Source: Stenotrophomonas sp. MMGLT7
Lineage (GTDB): Bacteria > Pseudomonadota > Gammaproteobacteria > Xanthomonadales > Xanthomonadaceae
DNA length: 64,000 nucleotides
Assembly: GCF_021168555.1 (NCBI RefSeq)
Contig: NZ_JAJOZS010000008.1
Coordinates: 96,060 to 160,059 of the forward strand
Direction: 5' to 3'
The notes under the pieces are model-generated. The model had not been told where the DNA came from. It did no database searches and saw only the letters and a list, made by a program, of their open reading frames with translations. The translations under genes and the position numbers were made by a program. This document shows, piece after piece, positions 14,386 through 22,404 of the stretch; positions within the stretch are counted from its first letter, which is position 1; the number at the start of each line of letters is the position of its first letter.

Positions 14386-15148
14386 CCTTCCGCCCGCCGA
14401 GGCGATCCGCTTCTTTCGCCGCAAGGGCCTGCGCACCTCGTTCGCCTGGCAGGACCTGTGGAAGGAGGAGCATGAGATCGGCTTCACCGTGGCGAAGATG
14501 GCGGACCTGGACCTGCTGTCCGACGTGCGCGATGCCGTGGACCAGGCACTGGCCGAGGGCACCACGCTGCGGCAGTTCAAGGAGCTGCTGATCCCGAAGA
14601 TGGTGCGCGCCGGCTGGTGGGGCGAGCAGGAACAGGTGGACCCGCAGACCGGCCGCAAGCAACTGGTGCAGCTGGGTAGCCCGCGCCGGCTGGACACCAT
14701 TTTCCTGACCAACATGGGCCAGGCGTACTCGGCCGGCGAATGGTCGCAGATCGAGGAGGCCGCCAACGATGCGCCCTACCTCATGTACGACGCGGTGGAC
14801 GACAACCGCACGCGCGAGCAGCACCGCGCCTGGGACGGCACTGTGCTGCTGGTGAGCGACCCGTGGTGGGATACGCACCGCCCGCTCAACGGCTACCGCT
14901 GCCGCTGCAGCACCATCCAGCTCTCGGCGCGCGACCTGCGTGCGATGGGCCGCAGCGGCCCCGACCAGGCACCGCCCATCAAGCGCCGCGAGTGGCTCAA
15001 CAAGCGCACTGGCGAGGTGATGCAGATCCCGCTCGGCATCGACCCCGGCTTCGACTACAACCCCGGCGCCAAGGCCGGCGAGCGCAAGCAACGGCTCGAC
15101 GCCATGCTCGACGAGAAGCGCCAGGCACTGCGCGGTGACGCGCCATGA
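14363..15148 (+). CDS. MuF-like head morphogenesis protein (Mu gp30-like)
   Basis: The 261-residue minor head protein has a helical N-terminus (DLPPAEAIRFFRRKGLRTSF). The conserved MuF block at about residues 140-190 contains DNRTREQHRAWDG, PWWDTHRPLNGYRCRC. The cysteines of RCRC are typical of the family. MuF proteins sit at the portal vertex and help head assembly and, in some phages, are ejected with DNA. ATG 14363 was chosen; GTG 14360 is a minor alternative. It overlaps the gpG gene by four bases. Confidence 0.86.
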   Translation: MSALARFDLPPAEAIRFFRRKGLRTSFAWQDLWKEEHEIGFTVAKMADLDLLSDVRDAVDQALAEGTTLRQFKELLIPKMVRAGWWGEQEQVDPQTGRKQLVQLGSPRRLDTIFLTNMGQAYSAGEWSQIEEAANDAPYLMYDAVDDNRTREQHRAWDGTVLLVSDPWWDTHRPLNGYRCRCSTIQLSARDLRAMGRSGPDQAPPIKRREWLNKRTGEVMQIPLGIDPGFDYNPGAKAGERKQRLDAMLDEKRQALRGDAP

Positions 15149-15660
15149 ATCCGCACATCACCATCGACGACACGCGCGTGCAGCAATGGCTCGCGCGCCT
15201 GGCATCGGCCGGCCGCAACCCGCGCCCGGCGCTGGTGTCCATCGGCCGCTACGGCAAGACCAGCACGCAGATGCGCTTCCGCAACCAGGTCGATCCCGAT
15301 GGCCGCCGCTGGTGGCCCAGCAAGCGCGCCAAGGCCACCGGCGGGCAGACGCTGGCCGATAGCAAGAATCTGTTCCGCTCCGTGGTGTGGTCTGTCGGCC
15401 CCGGCTACGTCGAATGGGGCACCAATGTCATCTACGCGGCCGCGCACAACTTCGGTATCCGCAAGTTCGTCAACGTGTCGCCACATCGGCGCCGCATGCA
15501 GGGCACCACGAAATCCGGGCGCGCCTGGGCCAAGGTGGTGCCGGTGAAGTCTTTCACGCGGATGATGTTCCTGCCGCGCCGGCAGTTCGTCGGTTTCAGT
15601 GCGGCCGACCGCGCGGAGATCCTCGACATCCTGCGCGAGTTCGTCGAAGACATCGCGTAG
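15145..15660 (+). CDS. Virion morphogenesis / tail completion protein (Mu gpG-like)
   Basis: The 171-residue protein matches the phage virion morphogenesis family (Mu gpG, P2 gpS-like). It has a basic N-terminal helix, then KTSTQMRFRNQVDPDGRRWW with the conserved DPDGxxW turn, GTNVIYAAAHNFG, and a C-terminal FLPRRQFVGFS. Such proteins complete the tail terminator or head-tail joint. It is the last gene of the first late block; a 221-bp gap with the second GACCGCGGTC motif follows. Confidence 0.85.
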   Translation: MNPHITIDDTRVQQWLARLASAGRNPRPALVSIGRYGKTSTQMRFRNQVDPDGRRWWPSKRAKATGGQTLADSKNLFRSVVWSVGPGYVEWGTNVIYAAAHNFGIRKFVNVSPHRRRMQGTTKSGRAWAKVVPVKSFTRMMFLPRRQFVGFSAADRAEILDILREFVEDIA

Positions 15661-15830
15661 CGCCCATTGCCTGAGAGGGCGCAGGAGCGCGCCTGTACGC
15701 CACGCGCCACACTCGGACCTCCACGAGGTGGCGGAAGTGTCTGACAGCGCTTTCTGGCGCACCTGCGGCCGCTGACGGCCCGCAGCGAAGGAGGCATGCG
15801 CCGACCGCGCGCGCGTGAGCGTCGGAATCG

Positions 15831-15848
15831 TTTTGACCGCGGTCCAAT
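15831..15848. promoter_or_regulatory. Near-palindromic late-control motif, copy 2
   Basis: TTTTGACCGCGGTCCAAT is the reverse-complement form of the motif at 8484-8500 and lies 34 bp before the protease/scaffold ATG. The preceding gap (15661-15830) contains a hairpin CTGCGGCC...GGCCCGCAG near 15762-15784 but no gene. Two copies, each leading a late gene block, suggest a shared transcription activator or repressor site. Confidence 0.55.
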
Positions 15849-15881
15849 TACTTCATCCGGCGCTGGGGCAAGACTGGCCCC

Positions 15882-17030
15882 ATGACGACGTCACAGACCA
15901 CCACCGCAGCACCGACCTGGATCGAAGGCATCCGCGTCGGCCGGCATCCCTCGGCATCCGGCCAGCTGGTCGATGTCACGCCGGAGATCCTGCGCGAGAT
16001 CGCCGAGACCTATAACCCGGAGCTGCACGAGGCGCCCGTGGTGGTCGGCCACCCCAAGCACAACGCGCCGGCCTATGCGTGGGTCGGTGGCGTGCGCATC
16101 GATGGCGACGTGCTCTCGTACTACGAGCGTGACGTCGAGCCGCAGTTCGCCGAGCTGCGAGCCGAGAAGCGCTTCAAGAAGCGCAGCCTGTCGCTCTATG
16201 CGCCCAACAACCCCGGCAATCCGACGCCGGGCAAGTGGAACCTGCGCCACGTCGGCTGGCTGGGCGCGATGCCGCCGGCGGTCAAGGGCCTGAAGGATGC
16301 CCCGCTCGATTTCAGCGACAGCGACGGCGTGGTCGAGTTCTCGTTCTCGGATCGCCGCTGGGGCTTCGGCCGCGTCGCCGAGGTGCTGCGCCGCCTGCGC
16401 GAACGAATGATCGAGACGGATGGCCTGGAGACCGCCGACTCGGTGCTGCCCAGCTGGGAAATCGAATCGATCCGGGAGGCCTCCCAGCCCGACACGGAAA
16501 TCCCCGTGCCTGCGTTCTCCGATTCCACCGATCCCGATCTCAATCCAACCGAGGAACCCACTGTGACCGATCGCACCGCAGAGTTCGCCGAGCGCGAACG
16601 CCAGCTGGTCGAGCGCGAAGAGCGTATCGCCGCCCATGAACAGGCCAGGGCGCAGGCCGCCGCCCAGCAGCGGCGCGACGACGCCGTGGACTTTGCCGAT
16701 GGCCTGGTCCAGGCCGGCAAGCTGCTGCCTCCGCAGAAGGCTGCCGTCGTCGAGCTGATGCTGGCACTGCCCACCGACGCGCCGCTGGAGTTCGGTGAAG
16801 GCGCCGACCGGGTCGAACAGCCGGCCGCCGATCTGCTGCGGGATCTGCTGGAGGCATTTCCGCCGCAGATCGACTTCGCGGAGAAGGCGCGCCGCGAGGA
16901 CTCGCTCGATTTCAGCGACCCCACAGCCCTGGCGGATGCCGCGCGGGCGTACGTCGAAGAACAGCACAAGGCCGGCACCGACATCTCGGTATCGGCGGCC
17001 GTCGCCCATCTCACCAAGGGAGCCAAGTAA
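15882..17030 (+). CDS. Prohead protease/scaffold protein (Mu gpI-like)
   Basis: The 382-residue protein has an N-terminal half like Mu-type phage peptidases: EAPVVVGHPKHNAPAYAWVG carries a histidine likely to be catalytic, and FKKRSLSLYAPNN a candidate serine. The C-terminal half is a charged coiled coil (AEFAERERQLVEREERIAAH) of scaffold type. In Mu the protease and scaffold are fused with an internal scaffold start. The protein shapes the prohead and is removed by its own proteolysis. It leads the second late block, with the GACCGCGGTC motif just upstream. Confidence 0.84.
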   Translation: MTTSQTTTAAPTWIEGIRVGRHPSASGQLVDVTPEILREIAETYNPELHEAPVVVGHPKHNAPAYAWVGGVRIDGDVLSYYERDVEPQFAELRAEKRFKKRSLSLYAPNNPGNPTPGKWNLRHVGWLGAMPPAVKGLKDAPLDFSDSDGVVEFSFSDRRWGFGRVAEVLRRLRERMIETDGLETADSVLPSWEIESIREASQPDTEIPVPAFSDSTDPDLNPTEEPTVTDRTAEFAERERQLVEREERIAAHEQARAQAAAQQRRDDAVDFADGLVQAGKLLPPQKAAVVELMLALPTDAPLEFGEGADRVEQPAADLLRDLLEAFPPQIDFAEKARREDSLDFSDPTALADAARAYVEEQHKAGTDISVSAAVAHLTKGAK

Positions 17031-17408
17031 ATGCACATCCCCGGTCTCACCAATGCGTTCCTGGCGGGCGCTGCCATTGCCGCCCGCCGCATCACCAAGC
17101 ACGGCGCCGCCGACGGCGAAGCGCTGCAGGCCGCCGCGGCGACCGATGCGCTGAACGGCATCAGCACCGACATCCCCACCGCTGCCGGGATGACCGTCGA
17201 TGTGACCCGCAGCGGCCTGGCAGCGGTGGAGTACGGCGGCGCCGTCGCCGCTGGCCAGCCGCTGACCGCGGACGCGCAGGGGCGCGCCGTGGCGGCCGCA
17301 CCGGCGGCCGGGGCGAACGTCCGAATCATCGGCTTCGCCGAAGTCTCCGGCGTGCTCGGCGACATCGGCTCGGTCTGGATCGCGCCTGGCGTGATCCAGG
17401 GCGCGTAA
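17031..17408 (+). CDS. Capsid decoration/stabilising protein (DUF2190-like)
   Basis: The 125-residue protein lies between protease/scaffold and capsid genes, with a start directly abutting the upstream stop. The sequence is Ala/Gly-rich with beta-type segments (VDVTRSGLAAVEYGGAVAAG, then ANVRIIGFAEVSGVLG), as in DUF2190-type head-stabilising proteins. It should form a trimeric or monomeric cement on the capsid surface. A specific family match would need a profile search. Confidence 0.7.
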   Translation: MHIPGLTNAFLAGAAIAARRITKHGAADGEALQAAAATDALNGISTDIPTAAGMTVDVTRSGLAAVEYGGAVAAGQPLTADAQGRAVAAAPAAGANVRIIGFAEVSGVLGDIGSVWIAPGVIQGA

Positions 17409-17433
17409 CTCTTACCCACAAGGACACCTCTCT

Positions 17434-18369
17434 ATGTCTGGCACCGTTGCCCCGTTTCCCACCGATCCGGTCCTGACCGGCATCGCGATCGCCTACCGCA
17501 ATCGCCGGCTGATCGCCGACCGCGTACTGCCGCGCATCCTCGTCGGCAAGCAGGAGTTCAAATACTGGAAATTCAAGCTCGAGGAGGGCTTCACAGTCCC
17601 CGACACCCGCGTCGGCCGCCGCAGCCGGCCCAACCAGGTCGAGTTCAGCGCCGATGATGCCCTGGGCTCCACGGAAGACCACGCGCTGGACTTCATGGTG
17701 CCGCAGGCGGATATCGACAACGCTCCGGCCAACTACAACCCGGTCCACCGCCACGTCGAGCAGACCACCAATCTGATCGATCTGGACCGCGAGGTCCGGG
17801 TGGCCGGGACGGTTTTCGACGTCGCCAGCTATGCCACCGCGAATGCCGAGACGCTGTCCGGCACCGACCAGTGGAGCGACCCGGCCAGCGATCCGATCCC
17901 CGCGATTACCGACGCGCTGGATTCGGTGATCATGCGGCCGACGCTCGGTGTCTTCGGCCGGCGTACCGCTACCCTCCTGCGCCGCCATCCCAAGGTGGTG
18001 AAGGCGTTCAACGGCTCCCTGGGCGATTCCGGCATGGTGCCGCTGGCCTGGCTGCAAGAGCAGCTCGAGCTGGAGGAGATCGTCGTTGGCGAAGGCAAGC
18101 TCAACGTGGCGCGTCCCGGTCAGCCCGCGAACCTGCAGCGCGTATGGGGGCCGCACGCGGCGTTCCTGTACCGGGACAGCCTGGCCGACAACAACAGCGG
18201 CACCACGTTCGGCTTCACCGCCCAGTGGGGGACGCGCATCAGCGGGTCCTGGCCGGATCGGAACATCGGCATGCGCGGCGGCCAGGCCGGCCGCGTCGGG
18301 GAATCGGTCGCCGAGGTGGTCTGTGCGAAGGATCTCGGCTTCATCTTCGAGAACGCCGTAGCCGAGTGA
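17434..18369 (+). CDS. Major capsid protein
   Basis: The 311-residue protein is in the syntenic position of BcepMu gp34 and Mu gpT. The fold is of HK97 type by location and length. Recognisable parts are FKYWKFKLEEGFTVPDTRVG near the N-terminus and a C-terminal GMRGGQAGRVGESVAEVVCA. An AAGGA ribosome site lies upstream of the ATG. A hairpin terminator follows at 18403-18428, as often happens after highly expressed capsid genes. Confidence 0.85.
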   Translation: MSGTVAPFPTDPVLTGIAIAYRNRRLIADRVLPRILVGKQEFKYWKFKLEEGFTVPDTRVGRRSRPNQVEFSADDALGSTEDHALDFMVPQADIDNAPANYNPVHRHVEQTTNLIDLDREVRVAGTVFDVASYATANAETLSGTDQWSDPASDPIPAITDALDSVIMRPTLGVFGRRTATLLRRHPKVVKAFNGSLGDSGMVPLAWLQEQLELEEIVVGEGKLNVARPGQPANLQRVWGPHAAFLYRDSLADNNSGTTFGFTAQWGTRISGSWPDRNIGMRGGQAGRVGESVAEVVCAKDLGFIFENAVAE

Positions 18370-18402
18370 TTGGCCGCCACTGATCGCCCCACTCATGACG
18401 TC

Positions 18403-18428
18403 GCGGCCCGGACTTCCGGGTCGCTTTT
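18403..18428 (+). terminator. Terminator/attenuator after capsid gene
   Basis: GCGGCCCGG (18403-18411) pairs with CCGGGTCGC (18416-18424) through a four-base loop, with one G-U pair, and is followed by TTTT. It probably trims transcription between capsid and tail genes. Confidence 0.72.
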
Positions 18429-18441
18429 CGAGGGTATGAAC

Positions 18442-18900
18442 ATGTCCAGCTTCATCGTCCGGCGTGACAACTTCAAGCACAGCGGCAAGCACGTGCCGCG
18501 CGGCCAAGTGGTGGACCTCACCGACGCCCAGGCTGCGCCACTGCTGCTGCGCGGGGCCATCCGTCCGGCACCCGTCAAGACCGCCCCGCTGCCTTCCGCG
18601 TCGGTGGATGAAGGCACCGCACCGAATACCGAGAGCGCAGCCGACCAGGAAGGAACCAGCGTCATGGACGACGCGAGCAACGATGCCGCCCCCGGCCTGG
18701 AGAGCCAGGCCGGGGATGCGCCCGCCATCGAGTCGGCCGACCCGAACCCGAACACCGAGAGCGACGACGACGACGGCTCCCAGGAAGGTACCAGCGCCAC
18801 GGATGGCGCGAGCGACGACGACGCCCCCGCACCCGTCAGCTCGAGCAAGACCCCGGCCAAGCCCCGCAAGACCACGGCCAAGGCCAAGGCCAAGGGCTGA
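18442..18900 (+). CDS. Acidic head-tail region protein with internal repeat
   Basis: The 152-residue protein has an N-terminal 40-residue folded part (SSFIVRRDNFKHSGKHVPRG). A low-complexity acidic tail follows, then a Lys/Pro/Ala-rich end (KTPAKPRKTTAKAKAKG). The acidic part holds two related copies of an NTES...QEGTS...DxAP unit. Short Mu gp35-like proteins occupy this slot between capsid and gp36. The ATG at 18442 has AGGG seven bases upstream; the ATG at 18436 is too close to that site. Confidence 0.65.
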   Translation: MSSFIVRRDNFKHSGKHVPRGQVVDLTDAQAAPLLLRGAIRPAPVKTAPLPSASVDEGTAPNTESAADQEGTSVMDDASNDAAPGLESQAGDAPAIESADPNPNTESDDDDGSQEGTSATDGASDDDAPAPVSSSKTPAKPRKTTAKAKAKG

Positions 18901-18906
18901 CCGCGC

Positions 18907-19332
18907 ATGTCCTACGCCACCCAAGCCGACCTGGTCGCCCGCTACGGCGAGACCGAGATCATCCAGCTGAGCGATCGCGCCAACACCGGCGAGATCGATG
19001 CAGCGGTGGTCGCGGCCAAGATCGCCGACGCGGATGCCGAGATCGATGCCTACCTCGCCGCGCGCTTCGACCTGCCGCTGCAAGTGGTACCGACCGTGCT
19101 GCAGCGGGTGGCGTGCGACATCACCCGCTACCATCTGTACGACGACCGCGCCACCGAGGACGTGGTGCGCCGCTACAAGGCCGCGATCGAGTTCCTGCTC
19201 GCGGTCCTCAAGGGCACCGTCAGCATCGGCGTGGACGCCGCCGGCGCCGAGCCGGCCGGCACGGATCTGCCGATGATCGATGCCACGCCGCCGACGTTCG
19301 GCCGCCGCCTGCTGGGGGACTTCACGCGATGA
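18907..19332 (+). CDS. Head-tail connector protein (DUF1320, Mu gp36-like)
   Basis: The 141-residue protein starts MSYATQADLVARYGETEIIQ, the standard opening of DUF1320, with helical segments ending in ACDITRYHLYDDRA and a Pro-rich C-terminus. The family forms part of the neck between portal and tail. It overlaps the next gene by four bases. Confidence 0.88.
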   Translation: MSYATQADLVARYGETEIIQLSDRANTGEIDAAVVAAKIADADAEIDAYLAARFDLPLQVVPTVLQRVACDITRYHLYDDRATEDVVRRYKAAIEFLLAVLKGTVSIGVDAAGAEPAGTDLPMIDATPPTFGRRLLGDFTR

Positions 19333-19901
19333 GCATCGCCGGGGTCGAGCAGCACCTCATCGACACGCTCAAGGCCACCTTCGGCGCCACGCTGAGGGCG
19401 GTCGAGAGCCTGCCGGCGGACTGGGACGACGAGACGTTCCGGCGCGTGTTGCGCCAGGCGCCCGGCCTGTTCGTGGTGTTCGGCGGCGGCCCGCGCAACG
19501 AGGACGAGAGCGAACCCGGCCGCGTTGTGATCGACTCGCGTTGGGGCGTCATTGCCGTCACCGCACACTCCAGTGGCGAGCTGGCACGGCGCCGCGGCGA
19601 CAAGCGTGAGATCGGCGCCTACGACATCATCCAGCGCGCCTCGCGCCGGCTCGAAGGCCATGCGGTCCCCGGTAACGGCGAGATCCAGGTGCGCGAGGTC
19701 GAGAACCTCTTCAGCGCGCAACTGGAAAAGCAGGGCGCCGCGCTGTACGGCCTGCACCTGGTGCTGCCCATGTACCTCACCGGCGACGACGACATCGAGC
19801 CCGCGCTGGACGATTTCATCACCTGGAACAACGCCATCGCCACCGTGCCGGCCGACGGCCAGGCCGAGGCCACCGACACCGTCACCCTGGAGCAAGCCTG
19901 A
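19329..19901 (+). CDS. Tail/neck protein (DUF1834, Mu gp37-like)
   Basis: The 190-residue protein matches the DUF1834 type: an N-terminal IAGVEQHLIDTLKATFG, a beta-rich middle (APGLFVVFGGGPRNEDE), and LYGLHLVLPMYLTG near the end. It probably acts as tail terminator or joining protein at the sheath end. The order gp36-gp37-gp38-sheath is preserved as in Mu. Confidence 0.85.
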   Translation: MSIAGVEQHLIDTLKATFGATLRAVESLPADWDDETFRRVLRQAPGLFVVFGGGPRNEDESEPGRVVIDSRWGVIAVTAHSSGELARRRGDKREIGAYDIIQRASRRLEGHAVPGNGEIQVREVENLFSAQLEKQGAALYGLHLVLPMYLTGDDDIEPALDDFITWNNAIATVPADGQAEATDTVTLEQA

Positions 19902-20128
19902 TGAGCACCGCCTACCTGATCCCGCGCACCGGCCTGGCCGTGCTGCAGCCGCGCGACCACAAGCGCCCGGTGCCCACGCCGCTGCCGGCCGAAGGCGCCA
20001 CCGTGACGCTGACGCCTTACTGGCGCCGCCGCCTGGCCGATGGCGACGTCACCGCCGGCGAGCCGCCGGCCCCGGCGCCCACGCCCGCCAAGACCGCGAA
20101 AGCCACCAAGACCACTACCGGGGAATAA
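19901..20128 (+). CDS. DUF2635-like protein (Mu gp38-like)
   Basis: The 75-residue protein carries the DUF2635 pattern (RDHKRPVPTPLPAEGATVTL, then TPYWRRRLADGDVTAGE) followed by a Pro/Lys/Thr tail. Such small proteins always precede the sheath gene in Mu-like phages. Their role is not defined. Confidence 0.85.
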   Translation: MSTAYLIPRTGLAVLQPRDHKRPVPTPLPAEGATVTLTPYWRRRLADGDVTAGEPPAPAPTPAKTAKATKTTTGE

Positions 20129-20131
20129 CCC

Positions 20132-21592
20132 ATGACCATCGTCTTCAACGACATCCCCTCGCGCATCCGGGTGCCCGGTCACTACGTCGAGGTCGACAAC
20201 TCCGAAGCCACCAGCAACCCGTCCACCATCGACCAGCGCGTGCTGCTCATCGGCACGCGGCTGGCCGCCGGCGGCGCCGCGGCCAACGTCATCCAGCGCA
20301 TCAACTCCAACGCGCAGGCGGTGGAGTACTTCGGCCGCGACTCGCAGCTGGCGCAGATGGTGGCCGCGTTCCGCGGCGCCAACACCACCACGCCGCTGTA
20401 TGCCGTGGCAATGAACGAGCCCGCCGCCGGCGTGGCGGCTACCGGCACCGTCACCGTGACCGGCCCGGCCACCGCGGCCGGCACCCTCGCGCTGTACGTC
20501 GCCGGCCAGCGCCTGCAGGTGGGCGTGGATGCGGGCGAGGCTGCAGCCTCGATCGCCACCGCGATCGCCGCAGCCATCAACACCGCCAGTGGCCTGCCGG
20601 TCACTGCCGCGGCCGCCGCCGGCGTGGTTACGCTGACCGCGCGCCACAAAGGCGTGGTGGGCAACGGCATCGACGTGCGCGACAGCTACCAGCTGGGCGA
20701 GTCGCTGCCGGCCGGTGTCGGCCTGGCCTACGCGCTCACCAGCGGCGGCACCGGCACCCCGGACATCGATGCGCTGATCGCCGCGCTGCCGGACATCCAG
20801 TACACCACCTGGTGCCTGGGCCACAGCGACTCCAATACCCTGGCCGCGGTGCAGGCCGAGCTGGAGTCGCGCTGGGATGGCATGCGCATGATCGAGGGCC
20901 ACGCGATCGCCGCGGCCGTCGGCACCCAGGCCGAACTGACCACCCTGGGCGAGAGCGTCAACTACGAGCACGTGACGCTGATGGGCCTGCACCGCGCCCC
21001 GCATCCGGCCTGGACCTGGGCGGCCACCATCGCCGCGGTGGACGCCGCCGAGGAAGATCCGGCGCGCCCGCGCCAGACCCTGGAGCTGCCCGGCCTGTAC
21101 GCGCCGGCCGAGGCCGTGCGCTTCGGCTGGGAAGAGCGCAACACGCTGCTCTACAGCGGCATCAGCACGTACAAGGTGGACAGCGACGGCACCGTGCGCA
21201 TCGAGCGGCTGATCACGCTGTACCGCGAGGACAGCGTGGGCAACGAGGACACCAGCTACCTCGACCTGGAGACGATGCGCACGCTGATCTACATCCGCTA
21301 CTTCTTCCGCGCCAACGTGCTCTCGCGCTACCCGCGGCACAAGCTCGCCGACGACGGCGCCGTCTACGACGCCGACCAGGCCGTGGTCACGCCCAGCGAG
21401 TTCAAGTGCTACCTCCAGGCGCTCTACGCGCAGCTGGTGTCGGCGGTGATCTGCGAGGACTACGCCGGCTTCGCCGACACGCTGGTGGTGGAGCGCGATG
21501 GCAGCGATCCCAACCGCCTCAACACGCTGATGCAGCCCAACCTGGTCAACCAGGCGCGGGTCTTCGCCACCAAGATCCAGTTCAAGATCTAA
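20132..21592 (+). CDS. Contractile tail sheath protein (Mu gpL-like)
   Basis: The 486-residue protein is in the sheath slot. The N-terminus contains IRVPGHYVEVDNSEATSNPS and the C-terminus PNLVNQARVFATKIQFKI, both typical of Mu/P2 sheath proteins. It also has Ala/Gly-rich variable domains in the middle (residues about 95-200). It forms the contracting outer tube of a myovirus tail. The tail tube gene follows 10 bp downstream. Confidence 0.92.
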   Translation: MTIVFNDIPSRIRVPGHYVEVDNSEATSNPSTIDQRVLLIGTRLAAGGAAANVIQRINSNAQAVEYFGRDSQLAQMVAAFRGANTTTPLYAVAMNEPAAGVAATGTVTVTGPATAAGTLALYVAGQRLQVGVDAGEAAASIATAIAAAINTASGLPVTAAAAAGVVTLTARHKGVVGNGIDVRDSYQLGESLPAGVGLAYALTSGGTGTPDIDALIAALPDIQYTTWCLGHSDSNTLAAVQAELESRWDGMRMIEGHAIAAAVGTQAELTTLGESVNYEHVTLMGLHRAPHPAWTWAATIAAVDAAEEDPARPRQTLELPGLYAPAEAVRFGWEERNTLLYSGISTYKVDSDGTVRIERLITLYREDSVGNEDTSYLDLETMRTLIYIRYFFRANVLSRYPRHKLADDGAVYDADQAVVTPSEFKCYLQALYAQLVSAVICEDYAGFADTLVVERDGSDPNRLNTLMQPNLVNQARVFATKIQFKI

Positions 21593-21602
21593 GGAGTAGC
21601 AC

Positions 21603-21971
21603 ATGGCCAATCCCCTCAAGCGCCTGGGCAAGGCGAAGATCAAGGTCGGCGACAGCCTGGTGGACAGCATGCCCGGCGCCACCCTGATCCCCGGCGGCGC
21701 CGGCCGCACCACCGTGCTCGGCGCCAATGCCGTGCTGGGCTTCACCGAGACGCCGGCGGCCAGCCACGTCGAGTTCAGCGTGGCGATCAAGCGCGGCTTC
21801 GACCCGATGAGCCTGCACGTGGACAACGCCAGCATCGTGTTCGAGGGTGACACCGGGCAGATCCACACGATCAGCAACGCCTGGTCGCTCAACCCGCCCA
21901 CGATCGACTCGGGCGCCGGCACTGCGGCTTACGTGTTCGAAGGCCCGGCGGCGACGCAGGTGATCGGATGA
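21603..21971 (+). CDS. Tail tube protein (Mu gpM-like)
   Basis: The 122-residue protein begins MANPLKRLGKAKIKVGDSLV and has beta-strand repeats (AASHVEFSVAIKRGFDPMSL) ending in LNPPTIDSGAGTAAYVFEGP. This is the tail tube family of Mu-like and P2-like phages. It polymerises as the inner tube inside the sheath. An AAGGAG site precedes the ATG. Confidence 0.9.
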   Translation: MANPLKRLGKAKIKVGDSLVDSMPGATLIPGGAGRTTVLGANAVLGFTETPAASHVEFSVAIKRGFDPMSLHVDNASIVFEGDTGQIHTISNAWSLNPPTIDSGAGTAAYVFEGPAATQVIG

Positions 21972-22270
21972 GCGCGCAGGTCACCGGCACCCTCAAGCAC
22001 GGCCTGAACATCGCCGGTGCGCTGCAGAAGGAATTCGTGCTGCGCGAAGCGCTGGCGAAGGACATGTTCGCCGCCGAGGAAGATGCCTCGCCCGATCGGC
22101 CGATGACGTACCGCGCCGCGCTGCTGGCGCGCCAGCTGGTGCGCCTCGGCACCTACGAAGGCCCGTTCACCCTGGGCATGCTCGGCGAGCTGAAGGGCGG
22201 CGACCTGGGCCAGCTGATGCTCAAGCAAAAGGAGCTGGACGTGCTGGGGGAAGCCGAGCAGCCCGGCTGA
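21968..22270 (+). CDS. Tail assembly chaperone (Mu gp41-like)
   Basis: The 100-residue helical protein has the family pattern RPMTYRAALLARQLVRLGTY and LGMLGELKGGDLGQLMLKQK. It binds the tape-measure protein during tail assembly. It overlaps the tube gene by four bases. A second product, made by a -1 shift near the end, is described as a separate entry. Confidence 0.85.
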   Translation: MSAQVTGTLKHGLNIAGALQKEFVLREALAKDMFAAEEDASPDRPMTYRAALLARQLVRLGTYEGPFTLGMLGELKGGDLGQLMLKQKELDVLGEAEQPG

Positions 22271-22404
22271 AGCATCGCCTCGAAGCCGAGCTGCTGCTGG
22301 GGCTCAAGACCGGCTGGACACCGCAGCAGATGCGGCAGCTGCCCGAGGCGGAATTTCTGTGGTTCACCCGACGACTCCTGGATCTGACCGAAACCGATGA
22401 CTAG
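21968..22404 (+). CDS. Frameshifted long form of the tail assembly chaperone
   Basis: After the zero-frame stop at 22268-22270, the -1 frame stays open to TAG 22402-22404. It encodes KHRLEAELLLGLKTGWTPQQ and AEFLWFTRRLLDLTETDD, typical of the second half of tail chaperone pairs. That frame has no convincing start of its own. A G-run at 22246-22250 (codons GGG GAA) and a CAA AAG pair at 22026-31 plus 200 (22226-22231) are candidate slip sites. The tape-measure ATG at 22397 overlaps its end. Frameshifting at this locus is well known in long-tailed phages; the exact site here is inferred. Confidence 0.68.

Noticed and set aside
19619..21922. Long minus-strand frame opposite gp37, gp38 and sheath genes
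   Set aside because: It is antisense to the conserved tail operon, with no homology features. Phage late genes here are all on the plus strand.
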